In this document: piece after piece, positions 8,110 through 17,104 of the stretch
Numbering within the stretch: the stretch's first letter is position 1
How the letters are laid out: the number at the start of each line of letters is the position of its first letter
From: Pseudarthrobacter sp. AL07
GTDB lineage: Bacteria > Actinomycetota > Actinomycetes > Actinomycetales > Micrococcaceae
Reading direction: 5' to 3'
Length of the DNA stretch: 34,447 nucleotides
NCBI RefSeq assembly: GCF_029960665.1
Contig: NZ_JASBRB010000031.1
Span: 1-34,447, forward strand
Notes under the pieces: model-generated
The model's database searches: none
Told to the model about the DNA's origin: nothing
The model's input: only the letters and a program-made list of their open reading frames with translations
Position numbers and translations under genes: made by a program

Positions 8110-9519
8110 TCAATGTCCGCCGCGTCCACGAAGCCAGGTGATTCCCACAGCCAAAAGTATGAGCGCCAATCCTCCCGTGCCCCACGCGAAAATCGGCGCG
8201 AAGGAGTTTCTTACATGCATTAGCAGCAGGGATGCCGCTATTCCGAGTATGGCCAGTGGTAGGGGGCGCGGTGGAATCGTGCAGAGGCGGGAGGCGATCA
8301 GACCGGCCAGTCCAAGCACGAGCACGATTCCCGACTCACCTAGGTTGTGATGGGCCTCTGCAATGATGGAACCACCAATCGTCCCAACCCGTTCAGCAAT
8401 TTCCACGTTCATAAGTCGGAAGTCTGTTTCCGCCTCGACTCGAGGCAATCCCAATATGCCGGCAACGCCGCGCTCGAGGGGCGCTACGTAAGTGGCACCC
8501 GACAGATAGGGTTCGTGGCTTGCCTCGTGCCAGCCGATGGTTGTGACCAGGACGCGCGCTGAGTAGCCCATCTCTTCAATTGCTTTAACAGGTGAAACTG
8601 AAACTTCATGCAATGCGGTTCCTCCAAGTCCTTGGCTACGGACTTGCTGGACCGCGGAGATGGCGACCAAGCCGATCAGGATCGCGGCGACCATGGCCAT
8701 GGATGACGGTGCCTTATGGCATCGGATGTAAACGGCAAGGGCCGCGATCACGGGGAACAAGGATTCGCTGCGGAGGCCCATCGGGAGTGCGAGGACAAGG
8801 AATGCCAGCAGGAAGATCAATCCTGCCCTCGAGGTGGGCCGGGTCAGGTCCTGAGCGATCAGGGCCGATCCGATCGTCAGCCCAAAGTAAATGAGGCCAA
8901 CTGAACTTCCTTCTGTGGCCTTGAGGTAGTCGATGTAACTACTAAGGAAGAAAAAGGGCCCAAGCTCGGAAACGCAAACGTATAGCCAAGTAACGACTGC
9001 GACAGACAAGGCCATTCCTCCGACGTCAACAATGGAATTGCGCATCGGGCTGGCTGCAAGAAAACTTGAATCAATTTCCGATTTGAACTTCGGCCTTAGA
9101 TCACGAGACATCCAAGACACAAAACCGACCGCTGTCGCATAGCTCAAAAGGCCGAGATCGATCAAGTAGGCGGCCCGAATCATCAAGGAATCACTGTACC
9201 ATCCTGTCCAAATTCCATCGAGAAATGAAGCCATCCGACCGTCATTAATGGCCGGCGACAGAAAAAGGCCGAGGTGAAAAAGGCAGAGAATCAGGAAATA
9301 CAAGAAGGGGAATGACCATACGCCATCATTGAGCGACTTCGCCACCAAACAACCGAGGACGATTGCCAAGCCAATCGATAAAACCGCGACCCCTTGAATG
9401 CCCAGCTTCTCAAAAGTGGGCCAGAGGAAAAGTAGACAGATCAACGCAGCGCTGCCAAGGTGAGCCAAAATGGCGCCGTGAAGATTGATTCGTGGCGGCA
9501 TCGTTTCGGGCGACCACAT
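8110..9519 (-). CDS. wzy: O-antigen/EPS polymerase (Wzy-like)
   Basis: This integral membrane protein of about 469 residues has some 10-12 hydrophobic segments and a large external loop near residues 300-360. The stretch GSIIAEAHHNLGESG before the last membrane segments is characteristic of the O-antigen polysaccharide polymerase Wzy family. It would join flipped repeat units into a chain at the outer face of the membrane. The start is uncertain: GTG 9546 would overlap the upstream stop as GTGA but has GGGAGG too close; ATG 9519 (used) and ATG 9501 lack good ribosome sites. Confidence 0.8.
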   Translation of the reverse strand: MWSPETMPPRINLHGAILAHLGSAALICLLFLWPTFEKLGIQGVAVLSIGLAIVLGCLVAKSLNDGVWSFPFLYFLILCLFHLGLFLSPAINDGRMASFLDGIWTGWYSDSLMIRAAYLIDLGLLSYATAVGFVSWMSRDLRPKFKSEIDSSFLAASPMRNSIVDVGGMALSVAVVTWLYVCVSELGPFFFLSSYIDYLKATEGSSVGLIYFGLTIGSALIAQDLTRPTSRAGLIFLLAFLVLALPMGLRSESLFPVIAALAVYIRCHKAPSSMAMVAAILIGLVAISAVQQVRSQGLGGTALHEVSVSPVKAIEEMGYSARVLVTTIGWHEASHEPYLSGATYVAPLERGVAGILGLPRVEAETDFRLMNVEIAERVGTIGGSIIAEAHHNLGESGIVLVLGLAGLIASRLCTIPPRPLPLAILGIAASLLLMHVRNSFAPIFAWGTGGLALILLAVGITWLRGRGGH

Positions 9520-9542
9520 CGGGTGGCGCCGGTCCGCTACGC

Positions 9543-10700
9543 TCACGCCTCCCACAGCTCGCGGTAGTGGCGGACGGCCATGTCGATATCGAGGTCTGAA
9601 TGGCGAAGCGACGACATTGCTAGCTGCCTGGAAGCTGGCGTGGGTCTCTGCAGGAGCGCGTCCGCGATGGCGTCCGCCCATTCGGAAGCTGGCTTCTCCA
9701 AGGACAACAAATGAATATTGCCTACCAATTCAGCAAGGAAGACAGCACCGGCTACATCGGAGGAGACCACCGGAGTGCCTGCGGCCCGGGCCTCTACCAA
9801 AACGCCGGGCAGGCCTTCTAGCGTCGAAGTGAACAGAAGGAGATCGGCCGAAGCCAGGATGTCAGGCACATCCATGCGCTCGCCCGCATAGTAGACCCGC
9901 TCTGTTACACCGAGTTCTTCGGTTAGCGACAGCCATCGTTGCCTGTTCGCCCGGATCTGCCCCTCATCGGTGCCGTCACGGCCAACGAAGACCAACGTCC
10001 CGTGCCGATTCAATTTGGCAAATTCCCCAAAAAACCGGATGGCACCGTCGCGGTTCTTAGTTGGGATGTCGGCACGACCCACGTGCACAATTAGGGGCTC
10101 ATCGGATCCAACGCCAAGTTCGATCCGCAAGCCGTCAGTCCCTGTCGGCGAAAACTTTTCAAGATCAAAGCCCGTCAGGAGGACGCGACAGCGCGCATCT
10201 TCGCGCCAGTCCTTTTTCCACGCCACGCTTAATGTGGATGGTGTGATACCGACGATGTCCGTCGCGAACAGGTTGAGTAGCCACCGCATAATCGCGTACT
10301 TGGCCCTCGCAAGCGGCGACTGGTCAGAACGTATGCTTCCATCGCTGCTGAAATTAGCAATGCGTTTACGGGCGCCACCGACAGCCGCGAGCGCTAAAAT
10401 TAATCCTGATGCTAAATGAACATGGGAATGAACAACGCGAATGCGGTTAATCCGGAGGAATTTCACGAAGCGCCATGCAAATCCGAGATCCCACAATTGC
10501 ATAGGGACGATGCTCGCGCCGGCGACTTTGTAATCTTCTGCCAACGAGCCTTCACGGCCCGTTAGGGTGACCATAGTAAGCAATGGCCCGTCTATTGGGA
10601 GGGCCCGCGCCACCTCCAGCATCCGCATTTCCACTCCGCCACGATCGACTGAACCAAGGATGTGGGCTACAGTCTTGCGAGCCGTATCGTTCGACGTCAT
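9543..10700 (-). CDS. glycosyltransferase family 4
   Basis: This 385-residue GT-B fold enzyme adds one sugar to the growing lipid-linked repeat. The N-terminal half has the acceptor motif LGSVDRGGVEMRMLE. The C-terminal half has the donor region VHVGRADIPTKNRDGAI and the E-x7-E motif in TLEGLPGVLVEARAAG, typical of GT4. ATG 10700 is chosen because it overlaps the upstream stop as ATGA, a sign of coupled translation; the longer frame to 10826 would lie inside that gene. Donor and linkage are unknown. Confidence 0.85.
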   Translation of the reverse strand: MTSNDTARKTVAHILGSVDRGGVEMRMLEVARALPIDGPLLTMVTLTGREGSLAEDYKVAGASIVPMQLWDLGFAWRFVKFLRINRIRVVHSHVHLASGLILALAAVGGARKRIANFSSDGSIRSDQSPLARAKYAIMRWLLNLFATDIVGITPSTLSVAWKKDWREDARCRVLLTGFDLEKFSPTGTDGLRIELGVGSDEPLIVHVGRADIPTKNRDGAIRFFGEFAKLNRHGTLVFVGRDGTDEGQIRANRQRWLSLTEELGVTERVYYAGERMDVPDILASADLLLFTSTLEGLPGVLVEARAAGTPVVSSDVAGAVFLAELVGNIHLLSLEKPASEWADAIADALLQRPTPASRQLAMSSLRHSDLDIDMAVRHYRELWEA

Positions 10701-11899
10701 TTGTCTTCCAGTACCTTGGGTGCAGAGGTGATTAGGGTGAAAAAGTCCGACACTCGCCGTGGGTCGAGCGATTCGCAGATTTCGCGGGCCCGATCCAGGT
10801 TTCTGGCCCCCTGCTCCGTTAGCCACTGGTCGTCGTGGATAGTCTTATGGAGCAGTTCTGTAAGTTCTTCAACTGAGCCAGAGGTAAAAAGGCATTCGAC
10901 GGGCAAAAGTTCAGGAATCCCGCCGATGTTCGAGCCAATACATGGAAGGCCACGTGCCATGGCTTCAATGAGCGCTCGAGGAACGCCTTCAGTCCGCGAT
11001 GGCATGGCGAAAAGATCAGCACTATCGAGTACCTTCCGGACTTGATCAGGTGACTTGACGTGTCCAAGGAACCGAACGTGGCCCTCTATCTCCAGTTCCC
11101 GCGCAAGCCCAACGAGAGTTTTGTGCTTGCTTCCCCCACCTATGAGATCCAGTTTGACCTGGTTGCCCCTAGCCCTCAGTAGGGCGACTGCCTCCAGCAG
11201 GAGGTCGTGGCCCTTGTACATCTGGTCGTGTGTTCCGACTGCCACGATGGTGGTGGACTGCCGCCGGAGATCAGGAATCTTAGCTTCGCTTGCCAGGGTT
11301 TCTCTCGTCACGGACAGCCCGCTACGTATCAGCGACGGAGCGTCCGAGTGAACGGGATAGCGCTTCTGCAGCGTTTGCTCCGACACGTAAATTGCACCGT
11401 CGACCCGCGAAACCTGCTGTGCCATCAGCATCTTCCCGATCCAAGCAAGCTTTACTCCGAGCCATCCGGCTACCCCTGATTTGAGCACGTCGTATGGGTC
11501 CCCAACGATATGAGCAAGCGTCTTAGCACCAATGCGCTTTCCAGCGCCCACCGTTATGGCTCCAATGACACCAGGGAAACGCCCGCCGTAAACAGCTGAA
11601 TCGTCGGTACAACAACGACGAACGAGGCTCCGTATCTGCAGGAATTTCATCACCAAGCCTCGGGCTCCTTGGTATGACGGAACCGCCAAGACAGTAACGC
11701 CTTGACCTTCCACCAAATGGCCAGAGCCACGGGGAGAGTCCTCCACACGAGCAACAATTCTAACTTCGTCGAAGGTGTCCAACCACAGGAGGTGTTGGTC
11801 GTACCAATTTTGGGAGGCGTCCGAATAGATTCTTCCGTCCGGGCCGCGATACAGTTTCGCCTCTGTGGCGTAATAGAATACTTTGTGGCTAGTCGTCAC
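10697..11899 (-). CDS. glycosyltransferase family 4
   Basis: This 400-residue enzyme probably starts at GTG 11899, with GGAG six bases upstream, giving (M)TTSHKVFYYATEAKLY; it overlaps the preceding gene by 11 bases. The C-terminal GT4 domain shows VAVGTHDQMYKGHDLLLEA and the E-x7-E motif in SRTEGVPRALIEAMARGLP. It is expected to work at the inner face of the membrane on an undecaprenyl-linked intermediate. It is followed at once by another GT4 gene (ATGA overlap). Sugar specificity cannot be deduced. Confidence 0.85.
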   Translation of the reverse strand: MTTSHKVFYYATEAKLYRGPDGRIYSDASQNWYDQHLLWLDTFDEVRIVARVEDSPRGSGHLVEGQGVTVLAVPSYQGARGLVMKFLQIRSLVRRCCTDDSAVYGGRFPGVIGAITVGAGKRIGAKTLAHIVGDPYDVLKSGVAGWLGVKLAWIGKMLMAQQVSRVDGAIYVSEQTLQKRYPVHSDAPSLIRSGLSVTRETLASEAKIPDLRRQSTTIVAVGTHDQMYKGHDLLLEAVALLRARGNQVKLDLIGGGSKHKTLVGLARELEIEGHVRFLGHVKSPDQVRKVLDSADLFAMPSRTEGVPRALIEAMARGLPCIGSNIGGIPELLPVECLFTSGSVEELTELLHKTIHDDQWLTEQGARNLDRAREICESLDPRRVSDFFTLITSAPKVLEDK

Positions 11900-13118
11900 T
11901 AACTGCTCCGTTCCCCACACCGGTGGCCGCCGCGTAAAAGCTGTACTGAATGGCCCACAAACGTTCCCGGTTAAACTCCTTTGAAACTAGGCCCTGCGTG
12001 TGGTTAGCCATGGATGCGGCCGCCACCGGATTTTCCAGAACCGAACGCAGCGCCGCAGCCAATCCCTTCCCATCATCGATTGAGACAATGTGACCACAGC
12101 TTGCGTCTGGAATGACGTCCCTGACACCCGTCGCATTTGTTGCAACAATGGGCGTTCCCGATGCAGCGGCTTCGAGAAGCACAGTCGGTAATCCTTCTCG
12201 ACGTGACGGGAGGCAAAACACATCCATAGCGGCATAGACGGACGATGTATCGACAACGTTGCCTGTTCTGCAGACCCAGTATTCGTCGAGGACTGCGATC
12301 GTTAATTGCTGGAGTCCGTTCAATGCTTCATCGGGACCGACGAGCAATAAGTAAACATCTCCGAGTTCTTCTCTCAGCAGGCGCATGGCCTCAATAAGGG
12401 TGTCAATACCTTTGTCTGCGGTGATACGGCCTACGTAACCAACCACCATCGCGTTACGCGGGATCCCTTGTTGTTCGCGAAAGGAAAAACGAAGAGCCTC
12501 GTCTTGGCCACGTCGTTTATACGCTGCCATATCGACGCTGTTGGCCGACCCCTTGCCGAATACCATTACGTCACCGCTAATTCCGGCAGCGAGCATTTCT
12601 TCCCGAAGTCCATGCCCCACAGCGACCACGTCTGTGGACAAAAAAATAATCGTTTTTTCAATGAGAAGCATAAGTCGCCGCCGATACCCGGACATGGTTT
12701 CCGCCCGAAGACCGTAGACGCAGTAAACACGTCTCGGCACCCGCAGTGCCCATGACGCAATTGCACCCAGTAAAGAAGCTTTGGGCGTTCCGTAAACGAC
12801 TACTCTCGGCGCCAGCCTGCGCATCAGAGCAAAAACAACGGCAAGTGCATGCAAATCCGCCACTACTGAAGGGTCGCGTTTGATTGGCAGCCCATAAGCT
12901 GCCACCTGGTCCCTCGCAGCAATAGTTTCCAGAACGCCTGTGTCAGCCGACGCTACGGCAACGCGGAGCCCTCTGCTCCGCAAATAGCCCAACTGGCCGT
13001 GCAGTTGCGAGCCCACCGAGATATCAGTCGTCTGGACGAAAAATATGTCTGTCTTGGAGCGGTCTCCCGCTCTATATGCTCCACCCCCGAGTCGCCGTCC
13101 GAATTTATACAGGAACAT
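11889..13118 (-). CDS. glycosyltransferase family 4
   Basis: This protein of about 409 residues starts at ATG 13118 (MFLYKFGRRLGGG) inside the last codons of the upstream SDR gene (14-base overlap); no strong ribosome site is visible, which fits translational coupling. The N-terminal domain has FFVQTTDISVGSQLHGQL. The C-terminal domain has VGYVGRITADKGIDTLIEAM and the E-x7-E motif in SRREGLPTVLLEAAASGTP. These are standard GT4 features (WbpT/CapM-like). It is the first of three GT4 genes, so one may expect a repeat unit of about four sugars, counting the one placed by the WecA-type enzyme. Confidence 0.85.
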   Translation of the reverse strand: MFLYKFGRRLGGGAYRAGDRSKTDIFFVQTTDISVGSQLHGQLGYLRSRGLRVAVASADTGVLETIAARDQVAAYGLPIKRDPSVVADLHALAVVFALMRRLAPRVVVYGTPKASLLGAIASWALRVPRRVYCVYGLRAETMSGYRRRLMLLIEKTIIFLSTDVVAVGHGLREEMLAAGISGDVMVFGKGSANSVDMAAYKRRGQDEALRFSFREQQGIPRNAMVVGYVGRITADKGIDTLIEAMRLLREELGDVYLLLVGPDEALNGLQQLTIAVLDEYWVCRTGNVVDTSSVYAAMDVFCLPSRREGLPTVLLEAAASGTPIVATNATGVRDVIPDASCGHIVSIDDGKGLAAALRSVLENPVAAASMANHTQGLVSKEFNRERLWAIQYSFYAAATGVGNGAVSDD

Positions 13119-14004
13119 GCCCGCAACTATCGACTCTGATCGACTGGCCAAACCACAAGACTTCAGCTCTCCGAACGCTGCTCTCAATTCCGGGCACGCC
13201 CAGTTTTGCGATCAAATACCCCGCTGCGACCAGGAACCTACACAGCGATGGCGGCAGTTGATGCGGCTCCTTCATCCCGTATTCAAGAATGACGTCCCGT
13301 ACGGTCAAGCCTTCCCACGGCTGAACACTCACCTCAGATACCCGGATACGATCCGTGCCTAGGGCGAGAACAAACTTAGCCAGACCGTCTAGCGACGATA
13401 CCGGGGACGGCGCATCACCCGGAGCGGCAACACTAGCAAACGGTGACCGGGCGAAGCGGACCAAGTTCTTTGTCGTTCCACGATTTTCATCCTGTATGGA
13501 TGTCGCGCGGATGATGCGAACATCCGTTGTCTGGTCCGGGTGCCTGAGAAGCAAACGCAAAGAACTCTCGGCCAACGCTTTGGAGCGTGAATACGCGGAA
13601 AATGGTTGCTGATTCCACGTGTCATCGAGCTCAGGCAGTCGACCCTGAACGGCTGCGCTGCTTATGTGAATGAAACGGCTCACTCCGGCCTTCCGTGCTG
13701 CGAGTAAGACAAGGACCGGCAGTGCTGCGTTGGCTCCATAAAGGTCACTGCTCTCTGATGCTCCAGGCATAGCCATACCGGCAGCGTTAACTACAACACT
13801 GTCACGGGGGAATCGCGTCGCCAACGCTACTATCTCATCTTCGCAGCTTGACATCGATTCCACTAATTCATCCGCCGACCATGATGGATGCACCCGCAGG
13901 CGAGGAGCAGCCAAGCGGGTAACACGATGGCCCGCAGAATCCACAGCTTCACAAATGCCCTGGCCGATGAAACCGCTGGCCCCGACGACTACCCAATTAG
14001 CCAT
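13105..14004 (-). CDS. NAD-dependent SDR reductase/epimerase (WbpV/WreQ-like role suggested)
   Basis: This 299-residue extended SDR protein has VVVGASGFIGQGI as the cofactor loop, IHISSAAVQG with the catalytic serine, and YSRSK as the Tyr-Lys pair. ATG 14004 is supported by GGGGGAG upstream and overlaps the WecA-like gene by eight bases. In Pseudomonas (WbpM-WbpL-WbpV) and Rhizobium (WreV-WreU-WreQ), a CapD-type 4,6-dehydratase, a WecA-type transferase and an SDR 4-reductase jointly make and load UDP-QuiNAc or UDP-FucNAc. The same three gene types are adjacent here, so 4-ketoreduction of UDP-4-keto-6-deoxy-HexNAc is my inferred role. Confidence 0.8.
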   Translation of the reverse strand: MANWVVVGASGFIGQGICEAVDSAGHRVTRLAAPRLRVHPSWSADELVESMSSCEDEIVALATRFPRDSVVVNAAGMAMPGASESSDLYGANAALPVLVLLAARKAGVSRFIHISSAAVQGRLPELDDTWNQQPFSAYSRSKALAESSLRLLLRHPDQTTDVRIIRATSIQDENRGTTKNLVRFARSPFASVAAPGDAPSPVSSLDGLAKFVLALGTDRIRVSEVSVQPWEGLTVRDVILEYGMKEPHQLPPSLCRFLVAAGYLIAKLGVPGIESSVRRAEVLWFGQSIRVDSCGHVPV

Positions 14005-15031
14005 GTTCTCTGCTCCCCCCGATGGCACCGTTCACACGGCGGCCACTGAGTCCACGAATAATTTGCGGAGAAGCCAAATAGCCTCCGACAATGGTGACAG
14101 CGATGGTGATGCAGCTGAGAGCCCCCCAGAATTCCGCATTCGCCGCAAAGATACCCAAGACCCCCGTCAGGCAACTAGCACCTGTGACAATCGCTGCGAC
14201 CCGAACATGCGACATCCCTAGGTCCTCGAGCTGATGGTATACGTGGGCCCGATGAGATTCGTACCACCGTTGGCCACGCAAGATTCGAGATAAGAGAGTA
14301 AACGAAGAGTCGGCCAGGTAAACGGCTACGGGGCCTACGATCATGTATGGCGAGACGCCAGCACAAAGCGCCCCTATGGCTAAGACCGAGACCGCTCCGC
14401 CAAGAAGGTAGCTTCCAGTGTCCCCTAAGAAGATAGATCCTGTGCCGAGGTTCCACGGCAAAAATGCGAGATAGACAGCACCGAGCACAAGTCCTGCTGC
14501 GCTCATCCATACCTCCCCGGAAAGTGAGCCAATTATTGCGTACATTCCGCCGAAGACGACGCCATGGAATCCTGAGATGCCGTCGATGCCATCCATGAAA
14601 TTTGCCACATTAATAAAGCCCACACAAAAAATCGCGCCTATCGGTAGGACCCAAAGATGCGTTCCCGACACAGCGGCGACTGCGCCCGTAGCGGCCAATC
14701 CAATGAGTAGCTGCCACGCAACGCGACGCCGGATTGTGATCCCTTTATAGTCCTCAACCCAGCCCACTCCGGCCGCCGCTGTGGATGCACAGAGAACAAT
14801 CATGATGAGACCGATATCGGAGGTGTCTTCCCAAAAGAGAAGTACGATGCATCCGGCAATGAACCCGGATATCGTTGCCAGACCTGCACCGCGAATTGTC
14901 GGCATCGAGTGAGACGATCGCTCCGAGGGAACGTCTACGACGTTCAGTCGGAGTAGGAATGGCTTTATTGCGAAGGGCGCCACCAGACTCGTAACAAGAG
15001 CCAATCCAACTGCTGATAACGTAACCGTCAC
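13997..15031 (-). CDS. undecaprenyl-phosphate sugar-1-phosphate transferase (MraY/WecA family)
   Basis: This 344-residue membrane enzyme has about 10-11 hydrophobic segments. It carries the family's cytoplasmic motifs: VDVPSERSSHSMPTIRGAGL near the N-terminus, VGWVEDY, NFMDGIDGISG (Mg-binding), FLGDTGSYLLGG, and SHRAHVYHQLEDLG (HxxH-like loop). It moves a sugar 1-phosphate from a UDP-sugar to undecaprenyl phosphate and so starts each repeat unit. The GTG start overlaps the upstream stop as GTGA (15028-15031). No WbaP-type initiating enzyme is present in the window, which makes this the likely primer. Specificity (GlcNAc, QuiNAc or FucNAc) is inferred only from the neighbours. Confidence 0.88.
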   Translation of the reverse strand: MTVTLSAVGLALVTSLVAPFAIKPFLLRLNVVDVPSERSSHSMPTIRGAGLATISGFIAGCIVLLFWEDTSDIGLIMIVLCASTAAAGVGWVEDYKGITIRRRVAWQLLIGLAATGAVAAVSGTHLWVLPIGAIFCVGFINVANFMDGIDGISGFHGVVFGGMYAIIGSLSGEVWMSAAGLVLGAVYLAFLPWNLGTGSIFLGDTGSYLLGGAVSVLAIGALCAGVSPYMIVGPVAVYLADSSFTLLSRILRGQRWYESHRAHVYHQLEDLGMSHVRVAAIVTGASCLTGVLGIFAANAEFWGALSCITIAVTIVGGYLASPQIIRGLSGRRVNGAIGGSREHG

Positions 15032-16911
15032 CCGTGCCCCTCGGATACAAGCTCGTCGACTTCAATCTTGTCAGTGTCCCGGAACTTTTTATCCCAAGCC
15101 TGAACATCGAGATCGTCCGGAGTCAAAGGGGACGCCTGAGTATGGGAAATCTTAGGATGGATGGGACGGACGTCGGTTTCATCGTGGCTCACAAGCACTT
15201 CGTGAAGCTTCTCGCCTTCTCGCAGCCCGGTATAAACGATTTCGATATCCTTGCCGCTCGCCGCTATCATCCTTTCCGCGACGTCCTGGATTCGAACGGG
15301 CTCTCCCATATCCAGGATCAAGACTTCTCCGGGGCTACCGATCCCGCCAGCTTGAACGACCAGTTGGCAGGCCTCGGGAATCGTCATGAAGAACCTAGTG
15401 ACCTCCGGATGGGTGATTGTGAGAGGGCCACCCGCAGCAATCAGCGACTGGAACGTTGGAAGCATGGACCCTCGGCTTCCAATAACGTTTCCAAACCGCA
15501 CAGAAAGGTACCTCTCGTTGCCGTTTGCAGCCGCCCAGGCCGTCAGCTGCTCAGCGAGTCGCTTCGAGTGACCAAGTACACTGCTTGGATCGGCAGCTTT
15601 GTCTGTCGAAATGTTAACGAAGGTTGAAACGCCGGCTTCTCGGGCCACGTTTAGAACGTTGAGTGTGCCGAGGACGTTCGTTTTCCAGGCTTCCCCGGGG
15701 TACTGCTCGAGCATAGGAAGATGCTTGAGCGCCGCGGCATGAAATACAACTTCAGGTTTACGTTCCCGGAAGATATCTCCCAGCGCTTCGGAATCCCGAA
15801 TGTCCGCAAGCACTACGTCTTTTGTATCAAGCAGGCCATGACCCGCAATTGAAATTTGGGCCCCCTGAAGGCCCGACTCGTCCCGGTCCAGCATCATCAG
15901 TTCCGCAGGCTCAAATCGAACGATTTGACGGCACAACTCGGAGCCAATAGAACCGCCGGCACCAGTAACCAAGACGCGCTTGCCTTTGAGGTACCCGGCA
16001 ATAGTCGCCATCTCGGTGTCCACCGGATGCCGTCCGATAAGGTCTTCGATAGCGATGTCACGCACGTCGGCCGGTTCTGCCTTACCGTCCATGATCTCGC
16101 TCAAAGCAGGCAGAACCTTGACTTGGAGCCCGCAACTGAAGGCGGAATCAGATATTGAACGAAGAAGCCCAGACTCGGCGCGGGTAATACAAACAATTAG
16201 GACTTCGGCTTGCGCCAGACTTGCGATGTCGGGGAGCCTGCTGCTGTCGCCTAGCACTGGAACGCCCGCAATACGAAGGTTTCGCTTGGTCAAATCGTCG
16301 TCTATCAGCCCTACGGGATGATAGCCGGCATGCCGATCAGCGAGCATGTTCCGAATAAGAAGATGCCCCATATGACCAGCACCGTATACCAGCGTGCGTT
16401 TGGCATCGCTGTGAGGCTTAATCAAGCGGTGCGAGTTCAAGCGGCGAAGGTATCGCGTTGACCCCATGAGCAAAAATGCCAATGGCAGAGCGATGACAGT
16501 AGCACTTCGCGGGATTTCCAGGCCGGAACCAAAAATGAAGACCGGAACCCCAACCACGAGGGCAACAGCAAAAACGGTAAGAAGCAAGGCAGCGGCTTCC
16601 TCAAAGCTACCCGAACTATACCGGCCACGATAAAGCCAAAAAATCCATCCAAATAGGAACTGGGAGATAGCAAGTGCCGCGCAAACAGCCAGCAACGGGG
16701 ACCAGTTCATCTGGTTGCTGTCGAACTCGTAGCGGAAGTAAACAGCACCGATCAGTCCGACTGTCCAAGCCACGGCATCCAACAGAGATTGCGCTCCGTG
16801 CCCAAACCGGGCTAGATGTTCGTTATATTGCGAGTTCCAGCGAAGCGAGTTCGCCATAAATTTTCCAAGTGCACCTTTGAAAGATGCTCTGGATCCTTTG
16901 AATTTGTTCAT
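15028..16911 (-). CDS. membrane-anchored nucleotide-sugar 4,6-dehydratase (CapD/WbpM/FlaA1-like)
   Basis: This 627-residue protein has four N-terminal membrane segments (about 43-62, 72-94, 105-128, 135-150). A first Rossmann-like domain follows (TLVYGAGHMGHLLIRNM, about 173-189), then the SDR catalytic domain from about 311 (RVLVTGAGGSIGSELCRQI). STDKAADPSSVLGHSKR contains the conserved lysine; as usual in this family the Tyr of YxxxK is replaced, here by Leu (VLGHSK). HAAALKHLPMLE is also typical. The family removes water from UDP-GlcNAc to give the 4-keto-6-deoxy sugar. The first start, ATG 16911, has GGGGAT about ten bases upstream; Met19 (16857) is an alternative. The 193 bases before it (16912-17104) show no gene. 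Confidence 0.88.
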   Translation of the reverse strand: MNKFKGSRASFKGALGKFMANSLRWNSQYNEHLARFGHGAQSLLDAVAWTVGLIGAVYFRYEFDSNQMNWSPLLAVCAALAISQFLFGWIFWLYRGRYSSGSFEEAAALLLTVFAVALVVGVPVFIFGSGLEIPRSATVIALPLAFLLMGSTRYLRRLNSHRLIKPHSDAKRTLVYGAGHMGHLLIRNMLADRHAGYHPVGLIDDDLTKRNLRIAGVPVLGDSSRLPDIASLAQAEVLIVCITRAESGLLRSISDSAFSCGLQVKVLPALSEIMDGKAEPADVRDIAIEDLIGRHPVDTEMATIAGYLKGKRVLVTGAGGSIGSELCRQIVRFEPAELMMLDRDESGLQGAQISIAGHGLLDTKDVVLADIRDSEALGDIFRERKPEVVFHAAALKHLPMLEQYPGEAWKTNVLGTLNVLNVAREAGVSTFVNISTDKAADPSSVLGHSKRLAEQLTAWAAANGNERYLSVRFGNVIGSRGSMLPTFQSLIAAGGPLTITHPEVTRFFMTIPEACQLVVQAGGIGSPGEVLILDMGEPVRIQDVAERMIAASGKDIEIVYTGLREGEKLHEVLVSHDETDVRPIHPKISHTQASPLTPDDLDVQAWDKKFRDTDKIEVDELVSEGHG

Positions 16912-17104
16912 GCGATGTCATCCCCAGTTATTACAGATCGTTTCGAAGAGGTCCGCAGCAGTCCACTGTGCCGAGATCCAGCAGAAGCGGCGTTCTGGAC
17001 GTAGAGTCGAGACCAGGCGACCCGCTAGACCCACACTTGGATTACCGGCGAAGCGACCAACATAGAGACTGGCAGGACCCTCCAAATATGTCGAGGCCTT
17101 AATA

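Noticed and set aside
8102..8185. upstream extension of the flippase reading frame
   Set aside because: It would overlap the Wzy-like gene, lacks a ribosome site and adds a non-conserved sequence.
9546..9681. upstream extension of the Wzy-like reading frame
   Set aside because: It lies inside the preceding GT4 gene and has an arginine/proline-rich antisense-like composition.
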